From NCBI GenBank assembly GCA_009845995.1, contig VXYK01000035.1, positions 149,149 to 213,148 of the forward strand: DNA of 64,000 nt. Direction: 5' to 3'. Source of the DNA: Acidimicrobiaceae bacterium. Lineage in GTDB: Bacteria; Actinomycetota; Acidimicrobiia; Acidimicrobiales; Aldehydirespiratoraceae. Below, one piece after another: positions 1 to 7,560 of the stretch (its first letter is position 1; every line of letters begins with the position of its first letter). The position numbers and the translations under genes are program-made. A model generated the notes under the pieces. The model was not told the DNA's origin. It ran no database searches and was given only the letters and a program-made list of their open reading frames with translations.

Positions 1-194
1 GCGGCGGCGTCGGCGACCTCGGTTGCGACTTCGTCGAGACCCTCGGCGTTGATGTCCATGCCGAAAACGGTTGCACCCTCAGAGGCGAGTCGCAGTGCGA
101 TGCATCGGCCCATGCCGCTCGCGACTCCGGTAACGGCTGCGACTTTGCCCACGTAGCGATGATCTGTAAACGCGGTCTCTGATTGTTCAGACAC
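1..194 (-). CDS. SDR-family oxidoreductase, N-terminal part (cut by window edge)
   Basis: Only the first 64 codons are inside the window. A GTG start at 192-194 follows a strong AGGAGGAGG ribosome site. The translation shows the Rossmann signature of short-chain dehydrogenases, TGVASGMG, about 20 residues in, followed by the beta2 'FGMDIN' segment with the acidic residue that usually prefers NAD(H). It lies 14 bp downstream of another SDR gene transcribed the same way, and the two N-termini are similar (TGVASGxG...LRLASEGA against ...QRLAAEGA), so they look like tandem paralogues. The substrate cannot be told. The family call is firm; the active-site Tyr/Lys lies outside the window. Confidence 0.85.
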   Translation of the reverse strand, partial: MSEQSETAFTDHRYVGKVAAVTGVASGMGRCIALRLASEGATVFGMDINAEGLDEVATEVADAA

Positions 195-208
195 TTGTGT
201 TCCTCCTC

Positions 209-961
209 CTACTCGGCGGTCAAGCCGCCGTCGGCGCTGACGATGCTGCCATGGATGTTGCCGGCCTCATCGCTGGCCAGGAATGCGAAGAGTGAGGCGA
301 TCTGTTCGGGTTGGCTCGAGGGTCTGACGCCCGTGTAGCGCGCCATGAGGCTGTAGTCGGCATCCTCAAGCACCTTGAAATTGGCCGTTAGGGAGGTTTC
401 AACGCCACCTGGGGCGATGGCGTTGATGCGGATCGGGTGCTTCACGAACTCCATGGCCAGGGCTTTGGTCATGTTGACGACGGCCCCCTTGGTGGCGCAG
501 TAGGGGACCGTGAAGGCCTGCCCCATGAGTCCTGCATTCGAGGCGATATTGATGATGTTGCCTTCTCGCTCGATGATGTGGGGGAGAGCGGCCTGAGTCA
601 GAAAGAACACTCCCTTGAGGTTTACATCGTTCATCAAGTCCCAGTCTTCTTCGGTGACTTGATGAACGTGGCGTTGGTTGGCGATCCCGGCGATGTTGCC
701 GAGTATGTCGATTCCTCCGCATGCTTCCACGCAGGCTTGGGCGGCGGCGTGGCACTCGTCGACTGAGCGCACATCGGTGACCCTCGAGGACATCTTGCCG
801 CCATCGGCAAGGATCTGGGCTTCTGTGGCGGCCAAGCCCTGTTCATCAATGTCGAGACCGAAGATGCAGGCCCCTTCCGCGGCGAGGCGTTGGGCTGTAG
901 CTCGTCCGATTCCCGATGCCACTCCGGTGAGGAGTGCAACTTTGTTGTCGTATCGTTTCAC
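209..961 (-). CDS. SDR-family NAD(P)-dependent oxidoreductase
   Basis: A 250-residue classical short-chain dehydrogenase/reductase. Visible motifs in order are the cofactor loop TGVASGIG (about residues 13-20), the FGLDID beta2 acidic end suggesting NAD preference, the NIAG motif near residue 88, and the catalytic YCATKG (YxxxK) near residue 154. The length is normal for the family. The start is GTG. It is the first gene of a two-SDR minus-strand unit and faces a thioesterase-like gene across 60 bp, so fatty-acyl or 3-hydroxyacyl substrates are possible but unproven. FabG-like or steroid-dehydrogenase-like roles cannot be separated from sequence alone. Confidence 0.9.
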   Translation of the reverse strand: MKRYDNKVALLTGVASGIGRATAQRLAAEGACIFGLDIDEQGLAATEAQILADGGKMSSRVTDVRSVDECHAAAQACVEACGGIDILGNIAGIANQRHVHQVTEEDWDLMNDVNLKGVFFLTQAALPHIIEREGNIINIASNAGLMGQAFTVPYCATKGAVVNMTKALAMEFVKHPIRINAIAPGGVETSLTANFKVLEDADYSLMARYTGVRPSSQPEQIASLFAFLASDEAGNIHGSIVSADGGLTAE

Positions 962-1021
962 GGCGCGGATCGTATCGGTCAGAGTGCCATCGAAGCCAGA
1001 CGGAGGCTACTGTCTCGGAGA

Positions 1022-1717
1022 ATGCATGCTCCCCAACAAGACGATCTGTCTCCGCCTGATGAACTGAATCAGGCCGTCCGAGAGTTGATCGAGGTCGTTC
1101 GTACCGCCGATCTCGACGGGACGGATCTCACGGGCGCCATCGCGCAGATCCGCGAGTTGCGCGACGATCTGCGACCACGAGTCGTGCCGGGAATGAGAAT
1201 GCAGTCCGCTCTGGTCTATGAGATGCCAGCCACAGTGGACGTGCCCGAGGGTGAACCTGAGAAGTTGGCTCCGCCTGCGGCGTTCAGAGCGGAACATCCT
1301 TCGGACTTCTTTCCGTACAGCCCGCTGGTGGGTGTGCTGAACCCGATTTCGCCGCCAGCGACTATGAGAAGGGTCGCCGCCGACGAGCACTTCGAGATCC
1401 ACGGTGAGGTGACATTCGGCGCCGCTTTCAACGGACCGCCCGATTGTGTTCATGGCGGCGTGATAGCGGCGTTGTTCGACGAACTGCTCGGGAGCGCCTG
1501 CGTGGTGAACGGCATCGGTGGCTACACCGGCACCCTGACCATCGTCTATCGCACGCCAACGCCTCTGGGCACGCCGTTGCAGATGAGGGGTTGGTTTGAC
1601 CGGAGCGAACGACGGAAAGTGTTTGCCAAGGGCACGCTGCACGCCGGCGACACTCTGTGTGCCCAAGCCGAGGGAATCTTCATCCAGTCCGAGAATCTTC
1701 GTAGCCCGAACCGCTAG
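1022..1717 (+). CDS. Hotdog-fold (PaaI-type) thioesterase
   Basis: The protein is about 231 residues if it starts at the ATG at 1022; the open frame runs further upstream but then overlaps the divergent SDR. The N-terminal ~100 residues look helical and unassigned. The C-terminal half is a hotdog domain with the motif CVHGGVIAALFDELLG (the HGG of 4HBT/PaaI thioesterases) and a following TGTLTIVYRTPTPLG strand. The expected activity is hydrolysis of acyl-CoA or acyl-carrier thioesters. Its stop codon overlaps the stop of the convergent dehydrogenase by 4 bp (CTAG shared). The domain call is firm and the substrate unknown. Confidence 0.82.
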   Translation: MHAPQQDDLSPPDELNQAVRELIEVVRTADLDGTDLTGAIAQIRELRDDLRPRVVPGMRMQSALVYEMPATVDVPEGEPEKLAPPAAFRAEHPSDFFPYSPLVGVLNPISPPATMRRVAADEHFEIHGEVTFGAAFNGPPDCVHGGVIAALFDELLGSACVVNGIGGYTGTLTIVYRTPTPLGTPLQMRGWFDRSERRKVFAKGTLHAGDTLCAQAEGIFIQSENLRSPNR

Positions 1718-2670
1718 CCGGGGTCGATCACGACTTCGTAACCTGGTTGTTCTGGTTCGTCGTCGATCAGCTCAGCGGGGAATCCCGGGGCGCGGAACTC
1801 GGCGCCGACGGCGTCCTCGTAACGCTGCACAACCCGCGGGCTCAGCGCACGGGACCCGTACCGCGTGGCTGCATCGTTGAACATCTCCAACACCACGGGG
1901 GCGACTTCGAGAGGCAGTTCCGCGCGCTCCGCGAGATCCATGAAGAGGCTCATGTCCTTCTGCACGAGATCGAGGGTGAAGCCGATGTCGTAGGAGCCGT
2001 TCAAGATCACCTGGCCTTCGGTCTCATGCACGAAAGAGGTGCCCGAGGAGATGTGGATCGCCTCGTACGCGGTGGTCAAGTCGATCCCGCACTGATGTGC
2101 CACGGCGAAGGCTTCGCCGATCGACACCAGGTTGACCGAAGCGAGATAGTTGGTCACCACCTTGAGAATCGAAGCTGATCCCAGCGGACCAGTGTGCAGG
2201 ATCTTGCGCCCCATCATCGCCAGGATCGGCAAAGCCAGATCGAACGCTTCTCGGGTGCCTCCGCAGAAGATGGAGATGTTGCCTGTCGCGGCACGGTGAC
2301 AACCCCCCGACACCGGGCATTCGATCGGCATGGCGCCGCGTTCGGAAGCCAAAGTCGCGAGACGGCGCACCTCTGATTCGTCGGTGGTCGACATCTCCAG
2401 CCAGAGCTTGCCTCGGTCGAGTCCGGCGAGCACGCCGTCCGCGGCCTCCATCACCTCAGCGCAGGTTGCCGGCGAGGGCAGACAGGTGATCACGACGTCA
2501 CAGCGTTCGGCGAGCTCTTTGGGCGACGCGGCTGAGGTTGCACCCCGCTCGATGAACGATCGCACCACGGCTTCATCGAGGTCGCGCACGACGAGATCGA
2601 CTCCGTTTCGCAGAAGACTGCCTGCGAGCTTGCTGCCGAGGTTGCCGAGTCCTACAAATCCGATCCTCAT
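1714..2670 (-). CDS. 3-hydroxyisobutyrate dehydrogenase-like NAD(P)-dependent oxidoreductase
   Basis: A 318-residue beta-hydroxyacid dehydrogenase. The N-terminus carries the Rossmann motif GFVGLGNLGSKLA. The substrate-binding segment ECPVSGGCHRAATGN matches the family 'DxPVSGGxxxAxxG' signature, and the catalytic lysine is in ILKVVTNY. Family members oxidise 3-hydroxyisobutyrate, tartronate semialdehyde, 6-phosphogluconate-like acids and similar compounds, so the exact substrate is open. A C-terminal tail rich in Pro and Glu extends past the usual helical domain. It is convergent with the thioesterase gene, sharing stop-codon bases. Confidence 0.88.
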   Translation of the reverse strand: MRIGFVGLGNLGSKLAGSLLRNGVDLVVRDLDEAVVRSFIERGATSAASPKELAERCDVVITCLPSPATCAEVMEAADGVLAGLDRGKLWLEMSTTDESEVRRLATLASERGAMPIECPVSGGCHRAATGNISIFCGGTREAFDLALPILAMMGRKILHTGPLGSASILKVVTNYLASVNLVSIGEAFAVAHQCGIDLTTAYEAIHISSGTSFVHETEGQVILNGSYDIGFTLDLVQKDMSLFMDLAERAELPLEVAPVVLEMFNDAATRYGSRALSPRVVQRYEDAVGAEFRAPGFPAELIDDEPEQPGYEVVIDPG

Positions 2671-2710
2671 CGTTCACTCCAGAGATGGTCGTTGAACCCG
2701 CCGACGAGGT

Positions 2711-3262
2711 TCAGTTGTGTCGGGGGTCGTACGGGTAGTGTGCCAAGTGGCGCAGTGATCCTGGTTGGCGACCGCAGACATCCCACCAAAGATCCCCAGG
2801 GGTATCGGTGTGGACATCGCTCAGTTCTGCATCGACCACGAACCAGCTGCCGGTCACGAGTTCGGCTTCGAGCTGGCCGCCGGTCCACCCGGCGTAACCG
2901 GCGAACATCCTTACTCCGTCGACCCCGGGCACTTCCTGGGGAGCCAGTTCGAGGTCGACCGTTCCGATGCTGCCGAGAATCCGATTCCAGTGCTCATCGC
3001 TGTGGTCGTGTTGGTATGAGGCCAACGCGATAACCGACGACGGCGAGACAGGTCCGCCCAAAAAGACGACAGCGGGTTCGGTGGCCTGGTCCGCCCACCG
3101 GTCGATGGCTGTCGACACCGGGAGCTCGCTGGGGCGGTTGAGGACCACTCCGATAGCTCCGTCTTGATTGTGTTCGAGCATGAAAACGACGGACCGGTAG
3201 AAGTTGTTGTCGAGCGGCGATGGTGCAGCAACTAAGAGTTGGCCTCTGGTCGATTCATGCAT
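2711..3262 (-). CDS. YqgE/AlgH family protein (DUF179)
   Basis: A 183-residue protein. The N-terminus 'TRGQLLVAAPSPLDNNFYRS' followed by VVFMLEH and GAIGVVLNRP is the diagnostic start of the YqgE/AlgH fold, and FLGGPVSP and FAGYAGWTGGQLEAEL are the later conserved blocks. The family is widespread and its biochemical role is still poorly defined, although alginate regulation in Pseudomonas gave it the AlgH name. It reads in the same direction as the dehydrogenase 40 bp downstream, possibly as one transcript. The family assignment is sure; no function can be claimed. Confidence 0.92.
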   Translation of the reverse strand: MHESTRGQLLVAAPSPLDNNFYRSVVFMLEHNQDGAIGVVLNRPSELPVSTAIDRWADQATEPAVVFLGGPVSPSSVIALASYQHDHSDEHWNRILGSIGTVDLELAPQEVPGVDGVRMFAGYAGWTGGQLEAELVTGSWFVVDAELSDVHTDTPGDLWWDVCGRQPGSLRHLAHYPYDPRHN

Positions 3263-3334
3263 CGTTTGTAGTCTCGCGTGATCCGCCTGCGGCTGTCACT
3301 AGCCTCCGTTGGTGAACATGAGCGTTAGGTGCCG

Positions 3335-4027
3335 TTACGGGGTGTCTGACCAGTCTTCGCCGTAGTCGAAGAGCAATTCCTCACCGGGACTGATGTCGCG
3401 AAGCGCATACAGGTCCAAACCGTCGAAAAAAACGTTGGGGGAGCGGCTGTGGTTCAAAAAGCGAAGGTCGCCGGCCCCTTCCACACCCTCCCAGGTGCCA
3501 TCATCACCTTCTATCCACAGCACGTACTTTCCGTCGACCATGGTAGGCGCCCCTGAGTAGCGGCCAATGAGTTTGCCTTGCTCGAGCTCGACGATGGCGA
3601 AGACACCGGTGCCGTGGATTGGTGACTGTCGCGGCTCGACCAGATCACTTCCTTCGGGCTGTAGGAGCACCACGTTTCCGTTCTCGGGCGCTGTCGGCGG
3701 ACGCCGATGCCGGCTGTCGGTTATCAATGAATGGGTCACCGCTCGTTTGGCGAGGTCTTCCAGGTCTGAACGCAGCGGGTCGCGCAACCAACCGTCGACC
3801 GAGGCACTGTCCGGAAAGGACACCACGAGTACCGCGTCGGGAATTCCGGCTTCCGTGTCGGTATCGGCGATTCTGCGTTCGAGAGCCCCGTTGTTGCGTG
3901 GCAGCAGCTGAACGAGCGCGTCCAAGTATTCTTCGAAGGCGTCGGGGTCGTCCCGGCCCCAGAGCTGCAGCGTGAGTTCGATGCGTCCGTCTTGGTCCAC
4001 TTGTTGCACAGTACCCAAACCGAGCAC
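3335..4027 (-). CDS. SET-domain protein with N-terminal alpha/beta-barrel-like domain
   Basis: About 230 residues from a GTG at 4025-4027; the open frame extends upstream but there it only mirrors the divergent gene. The C-terminal ~100 residues form a SET domain: HGTGVFA (SAM-binding GxG), RFLNHSRSPN (the RFxNHSxxPN pseudoknot motif) and GEELLFDYG. This is a lysine methyltransferase fold; no post-SET Cys cluster is present. The N-terminal ~110 residues read as beta-helix-beta-beta-helix (IELTLQLWG, DAFEEYLDALVQLL, DAVLVVSFPD, RDPLRSDLEDLAKRAV), resembling a DUF1330/ABM dimeric alpha-beta barrel; that part is inference. The start is uncertain: GGAGG sits 14 nt upstream, which is long. Confidence 0.75.
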   Translation of the reverse strand: MLGLGTVQQVDQDGRIELTLQLWGRDDPDAFEEYLDALVQLLPRNNGALERRIADTDTEAGIPDAVLVVSFPDSASVDGWLRDPLRSDLEDLAKRAVTHSLITDSRHRRPPTAPENGNVVLLQPEGSDLVEPRQSPIHGTGVFAIVELEQGKLIGRYSGAPTMVDGKYVLWIEGDDGTWEGVEGAGDLRFLNHSRSPNVFFDGLDLYALRDISPGEELLFDYGEDWSDTP

Positions 4028-4076
4028 GGCTATCGATTGATCCTCCAGATAGACGGATTGCCGCAACAAACGCCAC

Positions 4077-4145
4077 AACTTAACATAAAGCAAATTGAAC
4101 TCTTGAACAGTTGATTCGCCCAGCCAACCGTCTAACTTAACATAA
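4077..4145. promoter_or_regulatory. Direct 12-bp AT-rich repeat in a divergent intergenic region
   Basis: The 12-mer AACTTAACATAA occurs exactly at 4077-4088 and again at 4134-4145, a 57-bp period. It lies between the SET gene (start 4027, minus) and the basic-protein gene (start about 4226, plus), and stands out from the GC-rich surroundings. Read on the minus strand, TATGTT within the copy nearer the SET gene could act as a -10 box with TGTTCA 16 bp upstream. Paired operators or a duplicated promoter are the likely meanings. If the SET frame really began upstream, the repeat would encode a duplicated YVKL. Confidence 0.4.
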
Positions 4146-4225
4146 CGACGATTTCCGGCGTTTCGAGTCTCACGCTGCCCACTCCTCGTTCGGGTCGGCG
4201 GATACCGAACTGGCCGATACGGTTC

Positions 4226-5836
4226 TTGACCGTGGCTCGCAGGCTGGAAATCGAACTCACCTCCAATCGCGCCGATGGCAAGTGGACTTGGCGCGCTGCA
4301 GGAGCGAAGCAACCAAAGGGAACCCTCGATGGTGGACTGATCCCCGAGGGCGTTGGTGTCGGAGATGTCCTCAGGGTTGAGGCTGACGCAACCCTCGATG
4401 GACTGGAGATCACAACCGTTCTGCCGACGCGGGCTCCAAGAAATGAAGTAGAAACCCTGCCACTGCTGGGTTCGGGTCGCGAGCAACCCTTGGTGACCTC
4501 TCAACTCGCTCCGAAGGGCCGCTCGCGTGCCCGCGGAGCCGCTGGAGGCCGTCGGGACTCTGACTCTGCGCCCCGAGGCAAAAAGCGTGCTGATCGCAAA
4601 GATAAACGTCGCGGCGACACGAAACGTCCAGAACGAGCGGGCGCCGATCGTCGGCGCGGTGACCGCGACGCCCAGTCCGCTGAAAAAAAGCGCGCCGATT
4701 CTCGACGTGGCGACCGTCCGGGCAAGGCGCGAGATGGTCAGCGAGACGGCACAACCGGCGCTGGTTCGCCACGGGACCAACGAAGCAGGAAACGCAACGT
4801 TCGTGCTCGACAGGACCGTCCCAAACCTCCCTCCACCCCTAGAGCTCCGCGTCTGCGCCCCGGAAATGCGAACCGCCGTGCCGCGCTCGCAGACATGCCC
4901 GAGATCCAACATGGACTCGCTGAAGAGGTTCTCAAAGGCGGTGTTCCAGGGGTGCGCAAGGCGATCGAGCGAATGAACAAGATGGCAGAGGCTGACGGTA
5001 TTCCAAAGGTCAGATCAGAACCACTGGTTGCGCTGGCGGAGAAAATGACTCCGGTGTTGAAAGCTGCCGAATGGCGTGACCGGGCTGAAGCTGCGATCTC
5101 GGGAATCGAAACCGTTGACCTGCGTGATATCCGCAGTGTCGTGGTAGCGGCCGACAGCGGCGCGCGCGACGAGCAGTCCCGTGAACTTGCTGAGAAACTG
5201 CGGGAGGGCCTGTCGACCCGGGTGGAGAGCGAACATCGCTCGTGGCTCAACGAGATCGCGCAACATCTTGCCGATGGTCGGATTGTTCGCGCTCTGCGGC
5301 TCAGCAGTCGACCGCCGAAAGCGGGGTCTCCGCTTCCAATCGACATGGCCGAGCGCCTGACTGAAGCGGCCTCGGAATCGTTGAGCAGCGACGTAGCTCA
5401 ACAACGATGGGCCACCGTGCTCGACGCGGTAGCGTTCTCGCCTGTTCGTTCCCAGGTGAAACCTCACGGTTTGCCAGAAAACCCCAATGATCAGCTACTC
5501 GCCACCGTACGAAAGCTGGCCGCCAAGGTTCCTGAGATTGCCGCTTTGTTCGGAGTCACAACATCCGCTCCCAAAAAACGCGGTGCCAACCGGCGGATTG
5601 CGCCCCCTCCCCCACCCGAGATACCTGCGGCAAAGCCCTCTGCTGAAGAAGAGCCCGTTGTTGACGAAGAGCCCGTCGCTGACGAAAAGCCCGATGCTGA
5701 CGAAAAGCCCGATGCTGACGAGTCGCCTGCTGAACCTGCGGCAGAAGAACCGGCCGCGGATGGTGTTGAAGAGGACGCCCCTCCCCCACCACTATCGGCA
5801 TCGACGCCCCAATCTGGAGCAGTCGGCAATGATTGA
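4226..5836 (+). CDS. Arg-rich, largely disordered protein of unknown function
   Basis: 536 residues from TTG at 4226, or 534 from GTG at 4232; no clear ribosome site precedes either. Three zones are visible: a compact N-terminal ~70 residues with beta-strand pattern (RRLEIELTS, GVGVGDVLRVEAD); a very basic low-complexity zone (about 95-225) full of RGKKRADRKDKRR-like stretches; and a helical zone (about 225-440). The tail is Pro- and Glu-rich with a repeated EEPV-DEKPDADEKPDADE pattern near 5640-5730. The overall picture fits a nucleic-acid-associated protein, but that is inference. The gene overlaps the enoyl-CoA hydratase gene by 8 bp and is divergent from the SET-domain gene. Confidence 0.65.
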   Translation: MTVARRLEIELTSNRADGKWTWRAAGAKQPKGTLDGGLIPEGVGVGDVLRVEADATLDGLEITTVLPTRAPRNEVETLPLLGSGREQPLVTSQLAPKGRSRARGAAGGRRDSDSAPRGKKRADRKDKRRGDTKRPERAGADRRRGDRDAQSAEKKRADSRRGDRPGKARDGQRDGTTGAGSPRDQRSRKRNVRARQDRPKPPSTPRAPRLRPGNANRRAALADMPEIQHGLAEEVLKGGVPGVRKAIERMNKMAEADGIPKVRSEPLVALAEKMTPVLKAAEWRDRAEAAISGIETVDLRDIRSVVVAADSGARDEQSRELAEKLREGLSTRVESEHRSWLNEIAQHLADGRIVRALRLSSRPPKAGSPLPIDMAERLTEAASESLSSDVAQQRWATVLDAVAFSPVRSQVKPHGLPENPNDQLLATVRKLAAKVPEIAALFGVTTSAPKKRGANRRIAPPPPPEIPAAKPSAEEEPVVDEEPVADEKPDADEKPDADESPAEPAAEEPAADGVEEDAPPPPLSASTPQSGAVGND

Positions 5837-6590
5837 GTTTGAAGCCCAGGGCCATATCGGGATCATGCGCCTTGATCGCGTTGAAGCTCGCAATGCCATC
5901 AATCCTGCGATGGCCGCAGCCATTGAATCGGCGATTGATCGACTTGAAGAAGATGACGATCTCTGGATCGGGATACTGGCCCACAATGGACCGGTATTCT
6001 GCGCAGGAGCCGACCTCAAAGAAATCGCTGCGGGAAACGGTGCCTTTCTGGGCACCAAACGTGGAGGCTTCGCGGGCATCGTCCTTCGTGAGCGAACCAA
6101 ACCGATCATTGCCGCGGTTGATGGTCATGCTGTTGCTGGAGGCACCGAGATCGTCTTGTCCTGCGATCTAGTGGTCGCTTCGACCATCGCGAAGTTTGGA
6201 CTACCTGAGGTAAAGCGTTCACTCGTGGCCGCCGCAGGGGGTTTGGTGCGTCTCCCCCGGGTGCTTCCCCCCAATATCGCGATGGAGCTCGCGATTACTG
6301 GCGACACGCTGTCCGCTGAGCGAGCCCACCACTTCGGGTTGGTCAACGAACTGTGTCTACCTGGCGAGGTAATGGCCGCTGCCTGCGCGCTTGGCGAGCG
6401 AATCGCCGCCAACGCTCCATTGGCGGTACGCGAGAGTCGTCGCCTCATCCTTGAAGCCCCCACCCAATCTGACCGGGAGGGAATCATTGAAGGCGGCAGG
6501 GCGACCACACGCTTGGCTTCAACAGAGGACTTCACCGAAGGCCCGAGGGCTTTCATCGAAAAGCGACCCCCTGTCTGGAAGGGTCGCTGA
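5829..6590 (+). CDS. Enoyl-CoA hydratase/isomerase family protein (crotonase)
   Basis: 253 residues from the ATG at 5829, which overlaps the previous stop codon. Crotonase landmarks are complete: NGPVFCAGADLKEI (oxyanion-hole strand and CoA site), AVDGHAVAGGTEIVLSCDL with Glu107, and FGLPEVKRSL with Glu127. These two Glu residues align with rat mitochondrial hydratase Glu144 and Glu164, so true hydration of trans-2-enoyl-CoA is plausible. The expected role is fatty-acid or related acyl-CoA beta-oxidation. The 8-bp overlap implies translational coupling with the upstream basic protein, an odd partner for a metabolic enzyme. Confidence 0.9.
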   Translation: MIEFEAQGHIGIMRLDRVEARNAINPAMAAAIESAIDRLEEDDDLWIGILAHNGPVFCAGADLKEIAAGNGAFLGTKRGGFAGIVLRERTKPIIAAVDGHAVAGGTEIVLSCDLVVASTIAKFGLPEVKRSLVAAAGGLVRLPRVLPPNIAMELAITGDTLSAERAHHFGLVNELCLPGEVMAAACALGERIAANAPLAVRESRRLILEAPTQSDREGIIEGGRATTRLASTEDFTEGPRAFIEKRPPVWKGR

Positions 6591-6613
6591 GACAGCGGTA
6601 CCGACGCTCTCGG

Positions 6614-7081
6614 TCAGTCCCTTAGCGACCGGTGGACGCGTATAGCCCGGGCAGTGAGGCCGAAAGTCTCGAAGAAGTTCTTCGTCTCACGGTCCCCGGG
6701 GAGGGCGATCGAGTCGATGCCGATACACCCCTGTTCGACGCACCACCTCTCAACGAGTTCAATGAGCGCCTCGCCGCAGCTCACGCCTCGGGCCTCCGGC
6801 ATAACGTAGATGTCGGTGACTTGGCCGAGAACGCTGCCGTCGTGGAGCTCGACCAGGTCCACTCCTGCATAACCCACGATCGTGTCGTCGATGCATGCGA
6901 CCGCGAGCAGCCCGGCATCCATGGTCGAGCGCAAGCTGACGTCCAAGGGTTCGGAGCGGGCTTCGCGTTGGGACCACACGGCCCCCCCACGGTTGGGGCG
7001 TAGTTCCTCGATCGCATCCGAGCACATCCGGGTGACCTCAGCTAGGTCAGCGACCACAGCCCGGCGTGCGTCAACTTCCAC
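6614..7081 (-). CDS. GNAT-family N-acetyltransferase
   Basis: 155 residues. The acetyl-CoA-binding motif A is VTDIYVMPEARGVSCGEALI, where RGVSCGEA fits the Q/RxxGxG/A loop, preceded by strand IVGYAGVDLVELHDGS and followed by the helix ALIELVERWC. The C-terminal FFETFGLTARAI is the usual motif-B region. The substrate (amine, peptide N-terminus or antibiotic) is not predictable. It is the last gene of a tight three-gene minus-strand unit, beginning 2 bp after the stop of the small hypothetical gene. Confidence 0.85.
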   Translation of the reverse strand: MEVDARRAVVADLAEVTRMCSDAIEELRPNRGGAVWSQREARSEPLDVSLRSTMDAGLLAVACIDDTIVGYAGVDLVELHDGSVLGQVTDIYVMPEARGVSCGEALIELVERWCVEQGCIGIDSIALPGDRETKNFFETFGLTARAIRVHRSLRD

Positions 7082-7083
7082 GA

Positions 7084-7560
7084 TCAGTCGCTCGGTGAGT
7101 GCTCGCGCACGCTCAGTTGCTTTATTCGGTTGGTTACTGTCTGGCGGTCTCGATGAGTCCGTTCGTAGGCGAGGATTGTGTCGAGCTGCTGTTGGTCGAG
7201 CGCTTCCAACTTTTCGAGCAACTGTGGCGCGGAGAAGGCGTTGTAGTCCTCGATTGGCAACGCGGAGTCGTCACCGCTCGACTCGCGGCGATCATCGAGT
7301 TCATCGGAGAGTTCGCGTTCATCGGCGGTCATCGAGCCCACGGCGGTTCCCGCTGCCTCACGCAGCTGGCGAAACAAAGGAACCGTATCGGCTCGTCCCC
7401 GATTGCCTGCGACCTTGCCTGCAAGTTGAGTCAAAGCAACTTGACCCCTGCCGCGATCGGCGAGTTTCGGGATCAGATCCTTGGCTTCCAACAGCAAACC
7501 GATGGGTGCATAGACAAAAAGATCGAGCAATTGCTCGCCGAGTTTCTCCTCTTCGCTCAC
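7084..7560 (-). CDS. Small hypothetical protein with hydrophobic N-terminal segment
   Basis: 158 residues from the GTG at 7558-7560, whose GTGA overlaps the stop of the upstream acidic protein; this coupling decides the start over an earlier frame extension. The N-terminal part (LLDLFVYAPIGLLLEAKDLI) is a hydrophobic or amphipathic helix. It is followed by a basic stretch (ADRGRGQVALTQLAGKVAG), a charged middle, and a C-terminal coiled-coil-like helix (LLEKLEALDQQQLDTILAYE). The pattern recalls small actinobacterial membrane- or lipid-surface proteins, but no family was recognised. It forms an operon with the DUF4193-like and GNAT genes. Confidence 0.7.
   Translation of the reverse strand: MSEEEKLGEQLLDLFVYAPIGLLLEAKDLIPKLADRGRGQVALTQLAGKVAGNRGRADTVPLFRQLREAAGTAVGSMTADERELSDELDDRRESSGDDSALPIEDYNAFSAPQLLEKLEALDQQQLDTILAYERTHRDRQTVTNRIKQLSVREHSPSD

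Noticed and set aside
4028..4912. Long upstream extension of the SET-domain frame
   Set aside because: It is the mirror of the divergent basic-protein gene and has Ser/Arg-rich, non-protein-like composition.
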